A DNA stretch of 64,000 nt from a virus. Positions within the stretch are counted from its first letter, which is position 1. Each line of letters begins with the position of its first letter. The notes under the pieces are model-generated. The model searched no databases, was not told the DNA's origin, and worked only from the letters and a program-made list of their open reading frames with translations. Shown here piece by piece: positions 8,992 through 18,019 of the stretch. Where the stretch lies: IMG/VR virus record IMGVR_UViG_3300023110_001575, positions 62,001 through 126,000 of that record. One strand, written 5' to 3'. The translations under genes and the position numbers were made by a program.

Positions 8992-10313
8992 TTAAAACAC
9001 TTGAAGATATGCGAAACGAATTAGAAAAGTTAGGATTAAATCCCGATACATTCTGTTTTGCACCTTACATTAACGCTGACTTGGATCAATCCGGTTCTGT
9101 ATATACATGCTACAGGGGTAGAGAACGTGTAGGCAATTGGAAGAAACAACCATTTACAAAACTGTTTAACAATGATTATTATAAAAATATTAGGAATGAC
9201 CTGTATTGCGGACAAAGAAATAAAAATTGCGTAAGTTGTTGGAATGCAGAAGATTCTAATAGTAAGTCGCCTAGAATGGATTTTTTTGGAGATTTTGAAA
9301 GACAAGTTGAAGATAAAGATGCACTTATAGATTTTATAAAAAATAATCCAGACGAATCTAGACTTACTGATCTTGAAAGGATAGAAATACGTCCTAGTAA
9401 TTTATGTAATTTGCAATGTATGCACTGCGGCCCAGGCAGTAGTACACTTTGGGTAACAAGTTTAACTGACAAAGAAACTTTTGAAATATATGAAGAAACA
9501 TCTTACGATGTTGGTAAAGAAGTTGATGATTTAGATGAATCTGTTACACATAATAATATATCTAAATTATTCAAAGTTGCTCTCAATAGCGAAAGCAGAT
9601 ATAAAGAAGACATAAAAGAATTACTCGCATCTGCTTCTATGATTCATTTTACAGGCGGTGAACCGTTACTTACTCCAGAACATATAGACTGGTTAGAATA
9701 TATGACAAGTAAAAATCCGCAAGATCAAAAATTAGTCTATAATACAAATCTTAATGTCAAAGACATATCAAAGTATTTAAAGTATTGGATGAAGTTTAAA
9801 CAAGTAGAAATTGTTTGTAGTATAGATGCATCGTTTGACACATATGATTTTTTTAGAATGCGTGGAGATATTGAACTTGTTAAAAGCAATTTACGCAGAA
9901 TTAAAGATTTCAATTTAAGTAACATAATTCTAAAAGGCACTGTAACATTTAACATGTTTAGTGCTTTGCGTTGGACTGATATTTTAAACAATTGGTTAGA
10001 GTATGATTTATTATTTCATACTAGTCTAGTACTAGATAATCCTGTATCTAGTTTAGAATTACCAGATTCTATTAGACAAAGATGTATAAACGAAATGCAA
10101 GACAGTATAGAAAAAGCAAAACTGTCGACAAATAATAAAGATTTTATTGATAGGTGGGAATACTTTACAAATGATTGTTTGAATTATATGAAAAATAATT
10201 TTAACGGCCAAGAAAAATTATCTGAAAGATCTACAAAATATATTAAACTGTGTGAACGTATTAACAATAAAAAAATGTTAGATTATTTTCCTGAACTAGA
10301 GGAATATGTTTAG
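8988..10313 (+). CDS. Radical SAM protein with N-terminal twitch-like module
   Basis: 441 residues. Cluster motif Cys140/144/147 (LCNLQCMHC), then TGGEPL, then SIDAS. The N-terminal module has Cys23 (FCFAPY), Cys41 (YTCYRG) and CVSCWNAED near 80, matching the other N-twitch members, though it has one Cys where several siblings have CC. The start codon overlaps the upstream stop (ATGA) and its TAG overlaps the GTG start of the next gene. Radical chemistry on an unknown substrate. Confidence 0.78.
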   Translation: MIKTLEDMRNELEKLGLNPDTFCFAPYINADLDQSGSVYTCYRGRERVGNWKKQPFTKLFNNDYYKNIRNDLYCGQRNKNCVSCWNAEDSNSKSPRMDFFGDFERQVEDKDALIDFIKNNPDESRLTDLERIEIRPSNLCNLQCMHCGPGSSTLWVTSLTDKETFEIYEETSYDVGKEVDDLDESVTHNNISKLFKVALNSESRYKEDIKELLASASMIHFTGGEPLLTPEHIDWLEYMTSKNPQDQKLVYNTNLNVKDISKYLKYWMKFKQVEIVCSIDASFDTYDFFRMRGDIELVKSNLRRIKDFNLSNIILKGTVTFNMFSALRWTDILNNWLEYDLLFHTSLVLDNPVSSLELPDSIRQRCINEMQDSIEKAKLSTNNKDFIDRWEYFTNDCLNYMKNNFNGQEKLSERSTKYIKLCERINNKKMLDYFPELEEYV

Positions 10314-10978
10314 TGGATTACAGAAAGTTTGAAACATTAGAATTTAGTCCTACAACTTATTGCCAAGCAAAATGTCCTTTATGTCCAAGAACAGAGTTAG
10401 ATGCAAAGGACAAATTAGTATATAGACATTTTTCCTTAGAAACTTATAAGAAGATGGTAGACACTGCTCCGAGTGCAGTCGAAGTAATTTATTTTTGCGG
10501 AGATTATGGAGATCCATTAATGCATCCTGATATAGAAGAAATGATAGATTATGGATGTGCTTCAGGTAAAGAAGTTCAAGTAGCAACAAACGGTGGCCTA
10601 AGACAGAAAGATTGGTATGTAAGTATTGCAAAACGTTGGAAAGATCAACTACGTTTGAATTTTGGTATAGATGGTATAACAGCAGAACAGAGTAGTAAAT
10701 ATAGAATTGAGGTAGATTTTAACAGAGCGTGGGAACATATGATTGCTGCAAATGAATCAGGTGCTGTAGTATGTTGGGATTTTTTAGTGTTTACATTTAA
10801 TTATAGAAGTGTACCCGAAGCTATTGAATTAGCAAGGAAAAATAAATTAGAAATGGATATAAAATTAAATACTAGAGATTGGAAGTATAAAATTGTAGAC
10901 AAAGAAATGAAAGAACAAGTTTTTGCTTGGGCAAATAAAGTCAGCGAATGGAAATGGTATGACAAAGATAAAGTGTAG
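10313..10978 (+). CDS. Radical SAM protein, N-terminal part of a frameshifted gene
   Basis: 221 residues from GTG 10313, with GAGGA upstream. Cluster motif Cys17/21/24 (YCQAKCPLC), then FCGDYGDP and FGIDGI. The frame ends at TAG 10976-10978 just where its relatives (6207, 12614, 33506) continue into the C-terminal Cys module. That missing module is present in the +1 frame immediately after (10923-11237). A single-base shift near AAAGTGTAG at about 10970-10977 would join the two as a protein of about 308 residues. Real mutation, sequencing/assembly error, programmed shift, or a true two-protein split are all possible. Confidence 0.65.
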   Translation: MDYRKFETLEFSPTTYCQAKCPLCPRTELDAKDKLVYRHFSLETYKKMVDTAPSAVEVIYFCGDYGDPLMHPDIEEMIDYGCASGKEVQVATNGGLRQKDWYVSIAKRWKDQLRLNFGIDGITAEQSSKYRIEVDFNRAWEHMIAANESGAVVCWDFLVFTFNYRSVPEAIELARKNKLEMDIKLNTRDWKYKIVDKEMKEQVFAWANKVSEWKWYDKDKV

Positions 10979-11237
10979 GACAAAAGGTATTGTTATAGAC
11001 ACTGACGGACATGCATGGCCCTGTTGCTGGACACTTACTGAGCCAAGCATGTCTCCTTATCTAAAAAGTTTAGATAAAGACTGGAATTCTATTGCAAAAA
11101 ATGGATTAGATGCTATAATAGATAGTGAAGCATTCAGTAAACATTTTAACACTGAAGGTTGGGAAACAGATCCTGATCCTATATGCAAAAAATTTTGTAA
11201 AGCGATAAACAATGAATACAAAACACACAAAGATTAG
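10923..11237 (+). CDS. C-terminal SPASM/twitch-like part of the frameshifted radical SAM gene
   Basis: The open frame from TTG 10923 to 11237 encodes KCRTKGIVIDTDGHAWPCCW and a later C-K-K-F-C pair, the auxiliary-cluster module that ends the sibling proteins. The part before about 10970 is a shadow of the upstream frame; only the portion from about KCRTKG onward looks conserved. No convincing ribosome binding site precedes the TTG, which favours a frameshifted single gene over an independent one. It overlaps the next radical SAM start at 11212. Confidence 0.5.
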   Translation: MLGQIKSANGNGMTKIKCRTKGIVIDTDGHAWPCCWTLTEPSMSPYLKSLDKDWNSIAKNGLDAIIDSEAFSKHFNTEGWETDPDPICKKFCKAINNEYKTHKD

Positions 11238-12636
11238 CGACACATTTTGTTTATTACCTTGGGTGCATCTAAGCACAAGACCAGACGGTAGTATGAGAGT
11301 ATGCTGCACAGCAAATGCAAGTTCAGTTGGTGCAACAAATGATAAAGAACACGGGGGCCAAGTAGGCATTCTTAAGGATGATGAAGGACGTCCTAACAAT
11401 TTAAATGTAAGTGATTTTCAAAGTGCTTGGAACAGCACATACATGAAGAATGTACGTAAGCAAATGCTTGCTGGTGAAAAGCCACCTAGTTGTTTAAAAT
11501 GTTTTAAAGAAGAAGCAGCAGGTCATCGTAGTAAACGTATGTGGGAAACAGACTACTGGAGTCAGCGTGTTGATGTAGATAAGATACTACAAGAAACAAA
11601 TGAAGACGGCAGTGTGCCACCTAATCTAGCGTATATTGATTTACGTTTCGGAACAAAATGTCAACTTGCATGTGTAATGTGTTCACCGCATGATAGTTCA
11701 GGTTGGATTAAAGATTGGAAGGCAATTTTTCCTGCTGTTAAAAATGAGTCTCTCAAAGAAATTATGCAATGGGAAAACAAAGGCAGTACAAACGGAAGTA
11801 GTTACAACTGGCACAAACAAAATCCTGTGTTTTGGGAGCAATTCTATGAACAAATGCCGAGTATGCAGCAGATTTATTTTGCCGGTGGCGAGAGTCTTAT
11901 TATCGAGGAACACTATGAAATACTTGAACATGCAATTAAAATGGGTTATGCAAAAGATCTTGAACTACGTTATAACTCAAATGGAGTTGAATGGAGAGAA
12001 GATTTATTTGATTTATGGCGAGAATTCAAACTTGTGCGTTTTCACTATTCGATAGATAGTATTAAAGAAATGAATAGTTATATTCGTTATCCAAGCGAAT
12101 GGAAACGTCAAGAAGAAGTGTTTCGTATTTTAGATACACAAACTAGTAATAATGTAGAAGTTACTATTGCATGTGCAGTTCAAGCACTTAATGTATATTA
12201 TCTTCCTGACTTTATTCAATGGAAACTAGAACAAGGTTTTAAGAAAATAAACATGTGGCCATTTGGCGCAGGTGGCATTAGTCAGCATTTTGTATATTGG
12301 CCTGCCCATTTAAATGTAAAAGTTTTGCCTAAATGGTTTAAAGAAGAATGTAGACGCAAGTACGAATCATGGTATCCTTGGTGGGAAGAAAACTGGGAAC
12401 TTGGTATTCCTAGATGGCACAAAGGTAAAGTTACGTATGAACAATTCCGTAGTGCAGAATACGGAATTAAACGTCTTAATGGTATTTTAAGTTTTATGGA
12501 AAGTGAAGACTGGAGTAGACGCTTACCAGAAATGAAAGAATTTTTAGATTTGTGCGATCGCCAACGTGGCATAACATTTGCAGAAACTTTTCCTGAAATG
12601 AAAGATATATTCGATGTTTCATTTGAAACACAGTGA
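11212..12636 (+). CDS. Radical SAM protein with N-terminal twitch-like module
   Basis: 474 residues. N-terminal module: Cys13 (TFCLLPWVHLS), Cys31-Cys32 (MRVCC), CLKCFKEEAAGHRSKR near 94-109. Cluster motif Cys150/154/157 (KCQLACVMC), then AGGESL instead of GGEP, and SIDSI. It is closest by eye to the 20262 gene (same FC-x-LPW and VCC patterns and similar C-terminus with E-D-W-S-x-(R/K)-L-P). Both ends overlap neighbouring radical SAM genes, supporting joint expression. Substrate unknown. Confidence 0.8.
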   Translation: MNTKHTKISDTFCLLPWVHLSTRPDGSMRVCCTANASSVGATNDKEHGGQVGILKDDEGRPNNLNVSDFQSAWNSTYMKNVRKQMLAGEKPPSCLKCFKEEAAGHRSKRMWETDYWSQRVDVDKILQETNEDGSVPPNLAYIDLRFGTKCQLACVMCSPHDSSGWIKDWKAIFPAVKNESLKEIMQWENKGSTNGSSYNWHKQNPVFWEQFYEQMPSMQQIYFAGGESLIIEEHYEILEHAIKMGYAKDLELRYNSNGVEWREDLFDLWREFKLVRFHYSIDSIKEMNSYIRYPSEWKRQEEVFRILDTQTSNNVEVTIACAVQALNVYYLPDFIQWKLEQGFKKINMWPFGAGGISQHFVYWPAHLNVKVLPKWFKEECRRKYESWYPWWEENWELGIPRWHKGKVTYEQFRSAEYGIKRLNGILSFMESEDWSRRLPEMKEFLDLCDRQRGITFAETFPEMKDIFDVSFETQ

Positions 12637-13630
12637 TATATTCACGTTACAAATAGAATTTACATCTTATTGTAATGCTAGTTGTGGTAGTTGTGATCGC
12701 AACATCGATGGCGGCAAAATAAATCCTAGACTTAAACTAAAACACTTTCCGGTAAGAGCTTGGCACAGTTTATGTAAGTCTAATTTGTCAACTGTTAAAG
12801 AAATAGTGTTTAATGGATCAGTAGGTGATTTTCAAATGCATCCTAGTGCATTAGAAATGATTAATTATCTTGCCGAAACTAATCCACACTTATATGTTGT
12901 TATTCATACAAACGGTAGTGCAAGAAATAAAGAATGGTGGTATTCTTTAGGTAAAACATTACAAAAGTTTAAAGCACATGACTTAATTTTCAGTATTGAT
13001 GGATTGGAAGATACTAATCATATTTACAGACGAGGAGTAAACTGGCACAAAGTTATAGAAAACGCTACTTCTTTTATCGAGTCTGGTGCTAATGCTGTAT
13101 GGAGAACGATTGTTTTTGATTACAATTTGCATCAAATAGAAGAAATAAGTAATACAGCAAAAAAACTTGGTTTTGTAGGCTTTCAAGTTAACAGATCTTG
13201 TGTAAAAGAAATTGATATGGTTGAATATAAGAGTTATACTGCAACTAAAATCAAAGGTATCGATTTTCAAACTGTAAAAGAATTACAAAAATTCAACTAC
13301 AAAACTGTGTCAGTAGATATAGGAGATCAACCTACTTTTAAAACTGTATGTCCTTGGATGAAAAGAGGTGAAATACAAATAAGCGAAACTGGTCATGTAT
13401 GGCCGTGTTGTTATAGTTTAAAATCTATGACATACGAAAATGAACAATACAATGATTTAAAAGAATTTATACATGCACCAGATTTATACGGACAAAATTT
13501 TAATAGTTTAAATAGTTTTACATTACAAGAAATATTAGAGCATACTTTTTTCAAAGACACTTTGCCAAAAAAAATTACTAATAACGAAATAGGCGAATGT
13601 AATAAATGTTCAGAAAGGGAATTTTTTTGA
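12614..13630 (+). CDS. Radical SAM protein with C-terminal SPASM/twitch-like module
   Basis: 338 residues. Cluster motif Cys20/24/27 (YCNASCGSC) followed by DRNIDGG as in the 6207 protein (DRNMNGE). FNGSVGDFQMHP replaces the GGEP region, and SIDGLEDTNHIYRRGV is nearly shared with 6207. The C-terminal module is VCPWMKRGE...HVWPCCY plus GECNKCS at the end. It is sandwiched between two N-twitch enzymes with overlaps on both sides, so paired action of the two architectures is suggested by position only. Confidence 0.78.
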   Translation: MFHLKHSDIFTLQIEFTSYCNASCGSCDRNIDGGKINPRLKLKHFPVRAWHSLCKSNLSTVKEIVFNGSVGDFQMHPSALEMINYLAETNPHLYVVIHTNGSARNKEWWYSLGKTLQKFKAHDLIFSIDGLEDTNHIYRRGVNWHKVIENATSFIESGANAVWRTIVFDYNLHQIEEISNTAKKLGFVGFQVNRSCVKEIDMVEYKSYTATKIKGIDFQTVKELQKFNYKTVSVDIGDQPTFKTVCPWMKRGEIQISETGHVWPCCYSLKSMTYENEQYNDLKEFIHAPDLYGQNFNSLNSFTLQEILEHTFFKDTLPKKITNNEIGECNKCSEREFF

Positions 13631-14814
13631 GTAAGAACAGTTGTGTATTACCATGGAAGCATATGGCATTAGGTGCTGAGAACGGGAAGCCTACTGTTTT
13701 GCCGTGTTGCAGATTTAAGGCATTTGGAGAAAGTGAATTTAAAGAATATAAGTTTTTACCACCAGAGGAAGCAGTTAATCACCCAGAATACTTTCAAAAA
13801 ATTAGAGATAAAATGAAAGCAGGTGAAAAATTGCCTGAATGTGTTAAATGTTGGGAAGAAGAAAAACTTGGCGGTCGCAATATGCGTATGCACTTTAACC
13901 AACTTTACGGCTATATAGAAGATAAATTTGAACTAGATTACTTAGAAGTGTTTTTAAGTAATCATTGTAATCTTGCATGTAGAATGTGTAATGTAGATGA
14001 AAGCACAACGTGGGCAAGATTATATAATGCTGCATGGAAAGATGCTCCTAGAACAGACAGCATGATGCATCATGTACCAGATCATTATTATAATCAAGGT
14101 GCCAAGGTTAAACCAGAAGTAAACACAGTACGTGACTTTGATTTAACAAAATTTAACAAACCAACAATGATTAAAATACTCGGAGGCGAACCCTTTATGT
14201 CTCCTGAACATTCGCCTTTTTTACAAGACCTAGCAAAATACGATGATTTATCCGATGTATCTATAGTCTATCATACAAATGCAACTAAATTTCCTACAAA
14301 GGAAGATATTGAAGTTTGGAAAAAATGTAAAAGTGTTGAATTATGCTTTTCGATTGATGGCTATGGTTATGGTAATGATTACAATCGTACACTAAGCAAT
14401 TGGAATGAAATTGAAGAAAATGTAAAAAAGTATTTAGATTTAGATGCTAATTTAATTTTTAGTGTTCATAGTTGTTTAAGTGTATTTTCTATTTGGAGTT
14501 TTAACGAATTATCTAAATGGGTACAAAGTATTATACACAAAGACAAGCATTCTATAGATTGTATAAGATGGCCGGAATATACTTCTATTGGTACAATGCC
14601 AGAAGAGTATAAGCAACACCTAATAGATAAAATGGAAACTTGGGATAACGTCCAGCCCTTTCATAAACGTGCAATAATGCAAGGACTTAAAGGTGGCGAG
14701 ACAGATTTAGAGTTATGGAACGAACTTCTAGAACGGTCAGCGGAAATGGATGCCGTAACAGGATTAGACTATAAGAAGGTTTTACCTATTGACAATAAAG
14801 GAAATTTATGTTAG
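13627..14814 (+). CDS. Radical SAM protein with N-terminal twitch-like module
   Basis: 395 residues from TTG 13627, chosen because GAAAGGGA lies 7-8 bases upstream; ATG 13606 is in frame but has no ribosome binding site. N-terminal module: NSCVLPWKHMA, LPCCRF, CVKCWEEEKLGGRN. Cluster motif Cys114/118/121 (HCNLACRMC), then LGGEPF and SIDGYG. The gene ends at 14814 shortly before a promoter-preceded amidinotransferase gene, the first small gap in the block. Confidence 0.78.
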   Translation: MSKNSCVLPWKHMALGAENGKPTVLPCCRFKAFGESEFKEYKFLPPEEAVNHPEYFQKIRDKMKAGEKLPECVKCWEEEKLGGRNMRMHFNQLYGYIEDKFELDYLEVFLSNHCNLACRMCNVDESTTWARLYNAAWKDAPRTDSMMHHVPDHYYNQGAKVKPEVNTVRDFDLTKFNKPTMIKILGGEPFMSPEHSPFLQDLAKYDDLSDVSIVYHTNATKFPTKEDIEVWKKCKSVELCFSIDGYGYGNDYNRTLSNWNEIEENVKKYLDLDANLIFSVHSCLSVFSIWSFNELSKWVQSIIHKDKHSIDCIRWPEYTSIGTMPEEYKQHLIDKMETWDNVQPFHKRAIMQGLKGGETDLELWNELLERSAEMDAVTGLDYKKVLPIDNKGNLC

Positions 14815-14817
14815 TAT
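14789..14817 (+). promoter_or_regulatory. Sigma70-type promoter
   Basis: TTGACA at 14789-14794, a 17-base spacer and TAGTAT at 14812-14817. It lies over the end of the upstream radical SAM gene and ahead of the TTG-started gene at 14841, which has GGAG at about 14830. The -10 is imperfect; the position before one of the few intergenic gaps supports it. Confidence 0.5.
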
Positions 14818-14840
14818 AGTACTAATAATGGAGAACTATA

Positions 14841-15887
14841 TTGGCAACTTTTACCGAATTTCAAAAACTTACTGATATCATTGTAGGCGGCACTTATAAC
14901 GCTGAAGATTTTAATGATGTTCCTGACTCAAATGCAAGAGATTTACTAAAACGTGTAAATGAAGAAACTGCTGAAGACTTAGAATCTTTAGTAAAAATAC
15001 TTGAAGATTTAGATGTTACAGTACACCGTCCTAATAATCTAATGCAATATAGTTGGGATAAAGCAACTGTACAAACGCCATGGTTTGGTAGTCATTTTCC
15101 TAACCATCCACTTATGCCAAGAGATGTGTTAGGTGTGTTTGGCAACACTATTGTAGAGCACTATACAGCAAGCGGTGGTAGATTTTTTGAGAATCTTGCA
15201 TATACTGACATTAGTAGACAATTCTATAATAATGGTTATAGATGGTTAAGTATGCCTATGGCAAAACTTACAAGCAAAGCACCTCCATATAATGAAAACG
15301 ATCAAATTATGTTTCATGCTGCAAACATTATTAAGTGTGGTAAAGATTTGTTTCATTCTCAAAGTGGTAATAAAGATCTTAAAAAAGGCAAAGGTACCGA
15401 TGTTGGATTAGACTGGCTGAAAAAAGAACTAGGCGATGAGTTTAGATGGAACGAAGTTGCTGTCGGCGGACACTGTGACGGCAAGATTGCACTATTAAAG
15501 CCGGGTGTACTAATGACATGGAATAAAAAATGGATACCAGAAAAATTACAAAACTGGGATATTATTGAAGTGTCTAGCGAAACAGAACTTCCAGACGAAT
15601 TTGATAAAATGCGTAAGCAACGTTTTTACAAAGACTTTATTGATGAATATTTTAGTCATTGGACAGGTTACGTAGATGAAACAGTTTTTGATGTAAATGT
15701 GTTAAGTGTGTCTGAAGATTATGTTATTTGCACTGGCACAAACAAAGAAGCATTTGCAAGAATGGAAAAACAAGGTATTACACCTATCTACTGGAACTTT
15801 AGACACCAGTATTTTTGGGATGGCGGTGTGCATTGTGTAACACAAGACTTAGCAAGACAAGGTTCTCAGGAGGACTACTTTGCTTAG
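14841..15887 (+). CDS. Amidinotransferase (glycine amidinotransferase-like)
   Basis: 348 residues from TTG 14841 with GGAG upstream. The catalytic Cys332 is in DGGVHCVTQDLAR, and His211/Asp213 are in GGHCDGKIALLKPG, matching the His-x-Asp and Cys of the amidinotransferase/pentein fold (GATM has HIDATF and GGGFHCWT). The length fits GATM-type enzymes, which move the amidino group of arginine to an amine. It would create guanidino groups on a product of the cluster, or make a guanidino metabolite. A second copy is cut by the left edge. The next gene has AGGAGG inside this gene's end. Confidence 0.72.
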   Translation: MATFTEFQKLTDIIVGGTYNAEDFNDVPDSNARDLLKRVNEETAEDLESLVKILEDLDVTVHRPNNLMQYSWDKATVQTPWFGSHFPNHPLMPRDVLGVFGNTIVEHYTASGGRFFENLAYTDISRQFYNNGYRWLSMPMAKLTSKAPPYNENDQIMFHAANIIKCGKDLFHSQSGNKDLKKGKGTDVGLDWLKKELGDEFRWNEVAVGGHCDGKIALLKPGVLMTWNKKWIPEKLQNWDIIEVSSETELPDEFDKMRKQRFYKDFIDEYFSHWTGYVDETVFDVNVLSVSEDYVICTGTNKEAFARMEKQGITPIYWNFRHQYFWDGGVHCVTQDLARQGSQEDYFA

Positions 15888-17100
15888 TAACTATAACTGC
15901 ATTGCGCCGTTTAAATGCGTTGCTATTGATTATGATGGCAATGTAAAGCCTGATGCAATTTATAAAGTTCCACTAGGTAATTTGAACAATAATTCTTTAG
16001 TGGAAATATGGAATGACAATCCTTGGACACAACTAAGGAAAGATCATTCACAGTTTCAACAAAACAAAGGCTGTGAAAAGTGTTATAAAAAAGAAGAACT
16101 AAGTGGACACAGTCGTAGATTGTTTTTTGAAACACTATTTGTTGACCGAGCAACTTGTTACAATAATAAACCTATAGTAACAGATATTAACACACCTAGT
16201 TTTTTAATGCTTGATGTTATTCCTAGTAACAAGTGCAATTTAAAATGTATACATTGTAGCGGTGCAGTTAGTACAGCATGGGTTGCAGATGAAAAAAAAT
16301 TATTAAAAAACAAAACAGGTTATTGGAGAAACAGCGATTACGGACATTTTGTATTAGATGATTCTGTTATAGACAACGTTTTTGCTGATACTAGTGTATT
16401 TGAAGATTTGTGTTATGTTGCTATACGTGGCGGTGAACCAATGTATGAGCCTAAAAATAGAGCAATTTTACAAAAGTTAATTGACTTGGGACTTAACAAA
16501 CAAGTTACTATTGATATAAGCACAAATGCTACAGTAGATGATGAGCAATTGTTTGATCATTTACGACAGTTTAAAAGTCTTATATTTTATATTAGTATAG
16601 AAGGTACAGGAGAACTGTATAATTATACAAGAGGCGGCAATAATTATGATATATCTGTTGTTGAGAACATGATCGAAAAACTAAAAACATTTGATAACCT
16701 TGAAGAAGTGTGTATAACATTTACAACAATGGCTGCAAATGTATTTGCAATTAGAGATGCATGGAATTTTGTTCAAAAGTATAAAGATTTTTGTAGTTTT
16801 AGTTTTTCAAATACAGTTGTTAATCCTGCTTATCTTAGTTTAGATGTGTTAAGTGCAGAAATGAAAGAACAAGCAGCATCTATGATTGAAGACATAGACG
16901 ATAAAATAAAATGGCCAGGCCAAGATAATTATTATTCTGTAGGTATAAGCAAATTGGCACAACAACTTAAAAAACCAGAACATGCAGAACAACAAAAATT
17001 GTGGAAATATTTCAAAGAATACATTGTTGATTTAGATAAAATAAGAAATACAGACTTTATTAGTGCTGCTCCGCAATTTAAGGAGTATTGGAATGAGTAA
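15880..17100 (+). CDS. Radical SAM protein with N-terminal twitch-like module
   Basis: 406 residues from TTG 15880; AGGAGG at 15868-15873 decides this start. Cluster motif Cys119/123/126 (KCNLKCIHC), then RGGEPMYEP and SIEGTGE. The N-terminal module keeps NCIAPFKC and CEKCYKKEELSGHSRR but has no CC pair, so its auxiliary cluster may be bound differently. AAGGAG near its end serves the next gene, whose ATG overlaps its stop. Confidence 0.77.
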   Translation: MLSNYNCIAPFKCVAIDYDGNVKPDAIYKVPLGNLNNNSLVEIWNDNPWTQLRKDHSQFQQNKGCEKCYKKEELSGHSRRLFFETLFVDRATCYNNKPIVTDINTPSFLMLDVIPSNKCNLKCIHCSGAVSTAWVADEKKLLKNKTGYWRNSDYGHFVLDDSVIDNVFADTSVFEDLCYVAIRGGEPMYEPKNRAILQKLIDLGLNKQVTIDISTNATVDDEQLFDHLRQFKSLIFYISIEGTGELYNYTRGGNNYDISVVENMIEKLKTFDNLEEVCITFTTMAANVFAIRDAWNFVQKYKDFCSFSFSNTVVNPAYLSLDVLSAEMKEQAASMIEDIDDKIKWPGQDNYYSVGISKLAQQLKKPEHAEQQKLWKYFKEYIVDLDKIRNTDFISAAPQFKEYWNE

Positions 17101-18019
17101 ACAATGGGAATCACTATATAAAAAGTATTTAGGCACAACAGGAAATAGTGCTAAGATACATGAGTGTCCTAAATTCTTATCACGACATGTGAAAGAGCAT
17201 GGCTGGTTTAATAGAGATTTTAATGTTCAAGACGAATATTTAGATTTTTATCCTAAATGGATTGAATCATCTGTAAGTACAAAGGTCAAAGGATTAGAAA
17301 CTTTACCTAATCGTTATGTAAGTCTTGGTGTAACACAAACACTAGATTGGTTTCATTTAGAATGTGCAAGAAATGGTTGGCGTATGCGCTTGCTTCGTGG
17401 CGAATATCCTTATAACAGAGATGTGTTCGACTTTGATTGGGATACTTATATTGATGATGCACCATTAGAGCGTGGAGATGCTGTAATTATTAGTGTGCCA
17501 TTTAGTGGATCTGGCAGTGTGCATCCAATGTACGAAGAGATTATGGAAACTTGTACAAAACTTGATATTCCTGTAATGGTTGATTGTGCTTGGTTTGGTA
17601 CATGTTACGATTTAGAATGGAGTGTAGACTATGATTGTGTTAAGGTAGTTGCATTTAGTACAACAAAAGGTTTGCAAACAGGTAATTTTCGTAGCGGTAT
17701 ATGTTTTAGTAAATGGACACATGGCTCTCTTGCTGTACAAACTGAATGGCATCACGGAATACATGCAAATACATATGCAGGACTAATGCTAATGAAGGAA
17801 TTTTCACCAGATTTGGCTGCAAATATATACAAAGAACACCAAAAACAAGTTTGCGAAAAATTTGGACTTATAGCTACTAATACAGTGCATGTTGCATTAG
17901 GAAATGAAGAATGGAATTACTTTCATAGAGATAAAGCATATAACAGAATTAACATTAGATTGCCTTTATTAGATGCAAGACAAGGAAAATTAGAAGATGA
18001 AATACATAGAATGCTGTGA
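17093..18019 (+). CDS. PLP-dependent fold-type-I enzyme (aminotransferase-like)
   Basis: 308 residues from ATG 17093 with AAGGAG at 17080-17085. Asp164 in PVMVDCAWFG corresponds to the PLP-ring Asp, and Lys192 in VVAFSTTKGLQTG to the Schiff-base Lys of fold-type-I aminotransferases and related enzymes. NRYVSLGVTQTLDWF near the N-terminus could hold the cofactor phosphate. It is short for the family (usually 350-450), lacking most of the C-terminal small domain, so the reaction (transamination, decarboxylation or other) cannot be named. It sits between a radical SAM gene and a 2OG-oxygenase-like gene. Confidence 0.6.
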   Translation: MSKQWESLYKKYLGTTGNSAKIHECPKFLSRHVKEHGWFNRDFNVQDEYLDFYPKWIESSVSTKVKGLETLPNRYVSLGVTQTLDWFHLECARNGWRMRLLRGEYPYNRDVFDFDWDTYIDDAPLERGDAVIISVPFSGSGSVHPMYEEIMETCTKLDIPVMVDCAWFGTCYDLEWSVDYDCVKVVAFSTTKGLQTGNFRSGICFSKWTHGSLAVQTEWHHGIHANTYAGLMLMKEFSPDLAANIYKEHQKQVCEKFGLIATNTVHVALGNEEWNYFHRDKAYNRINIRLPLLDARQGKLEDEIHRML

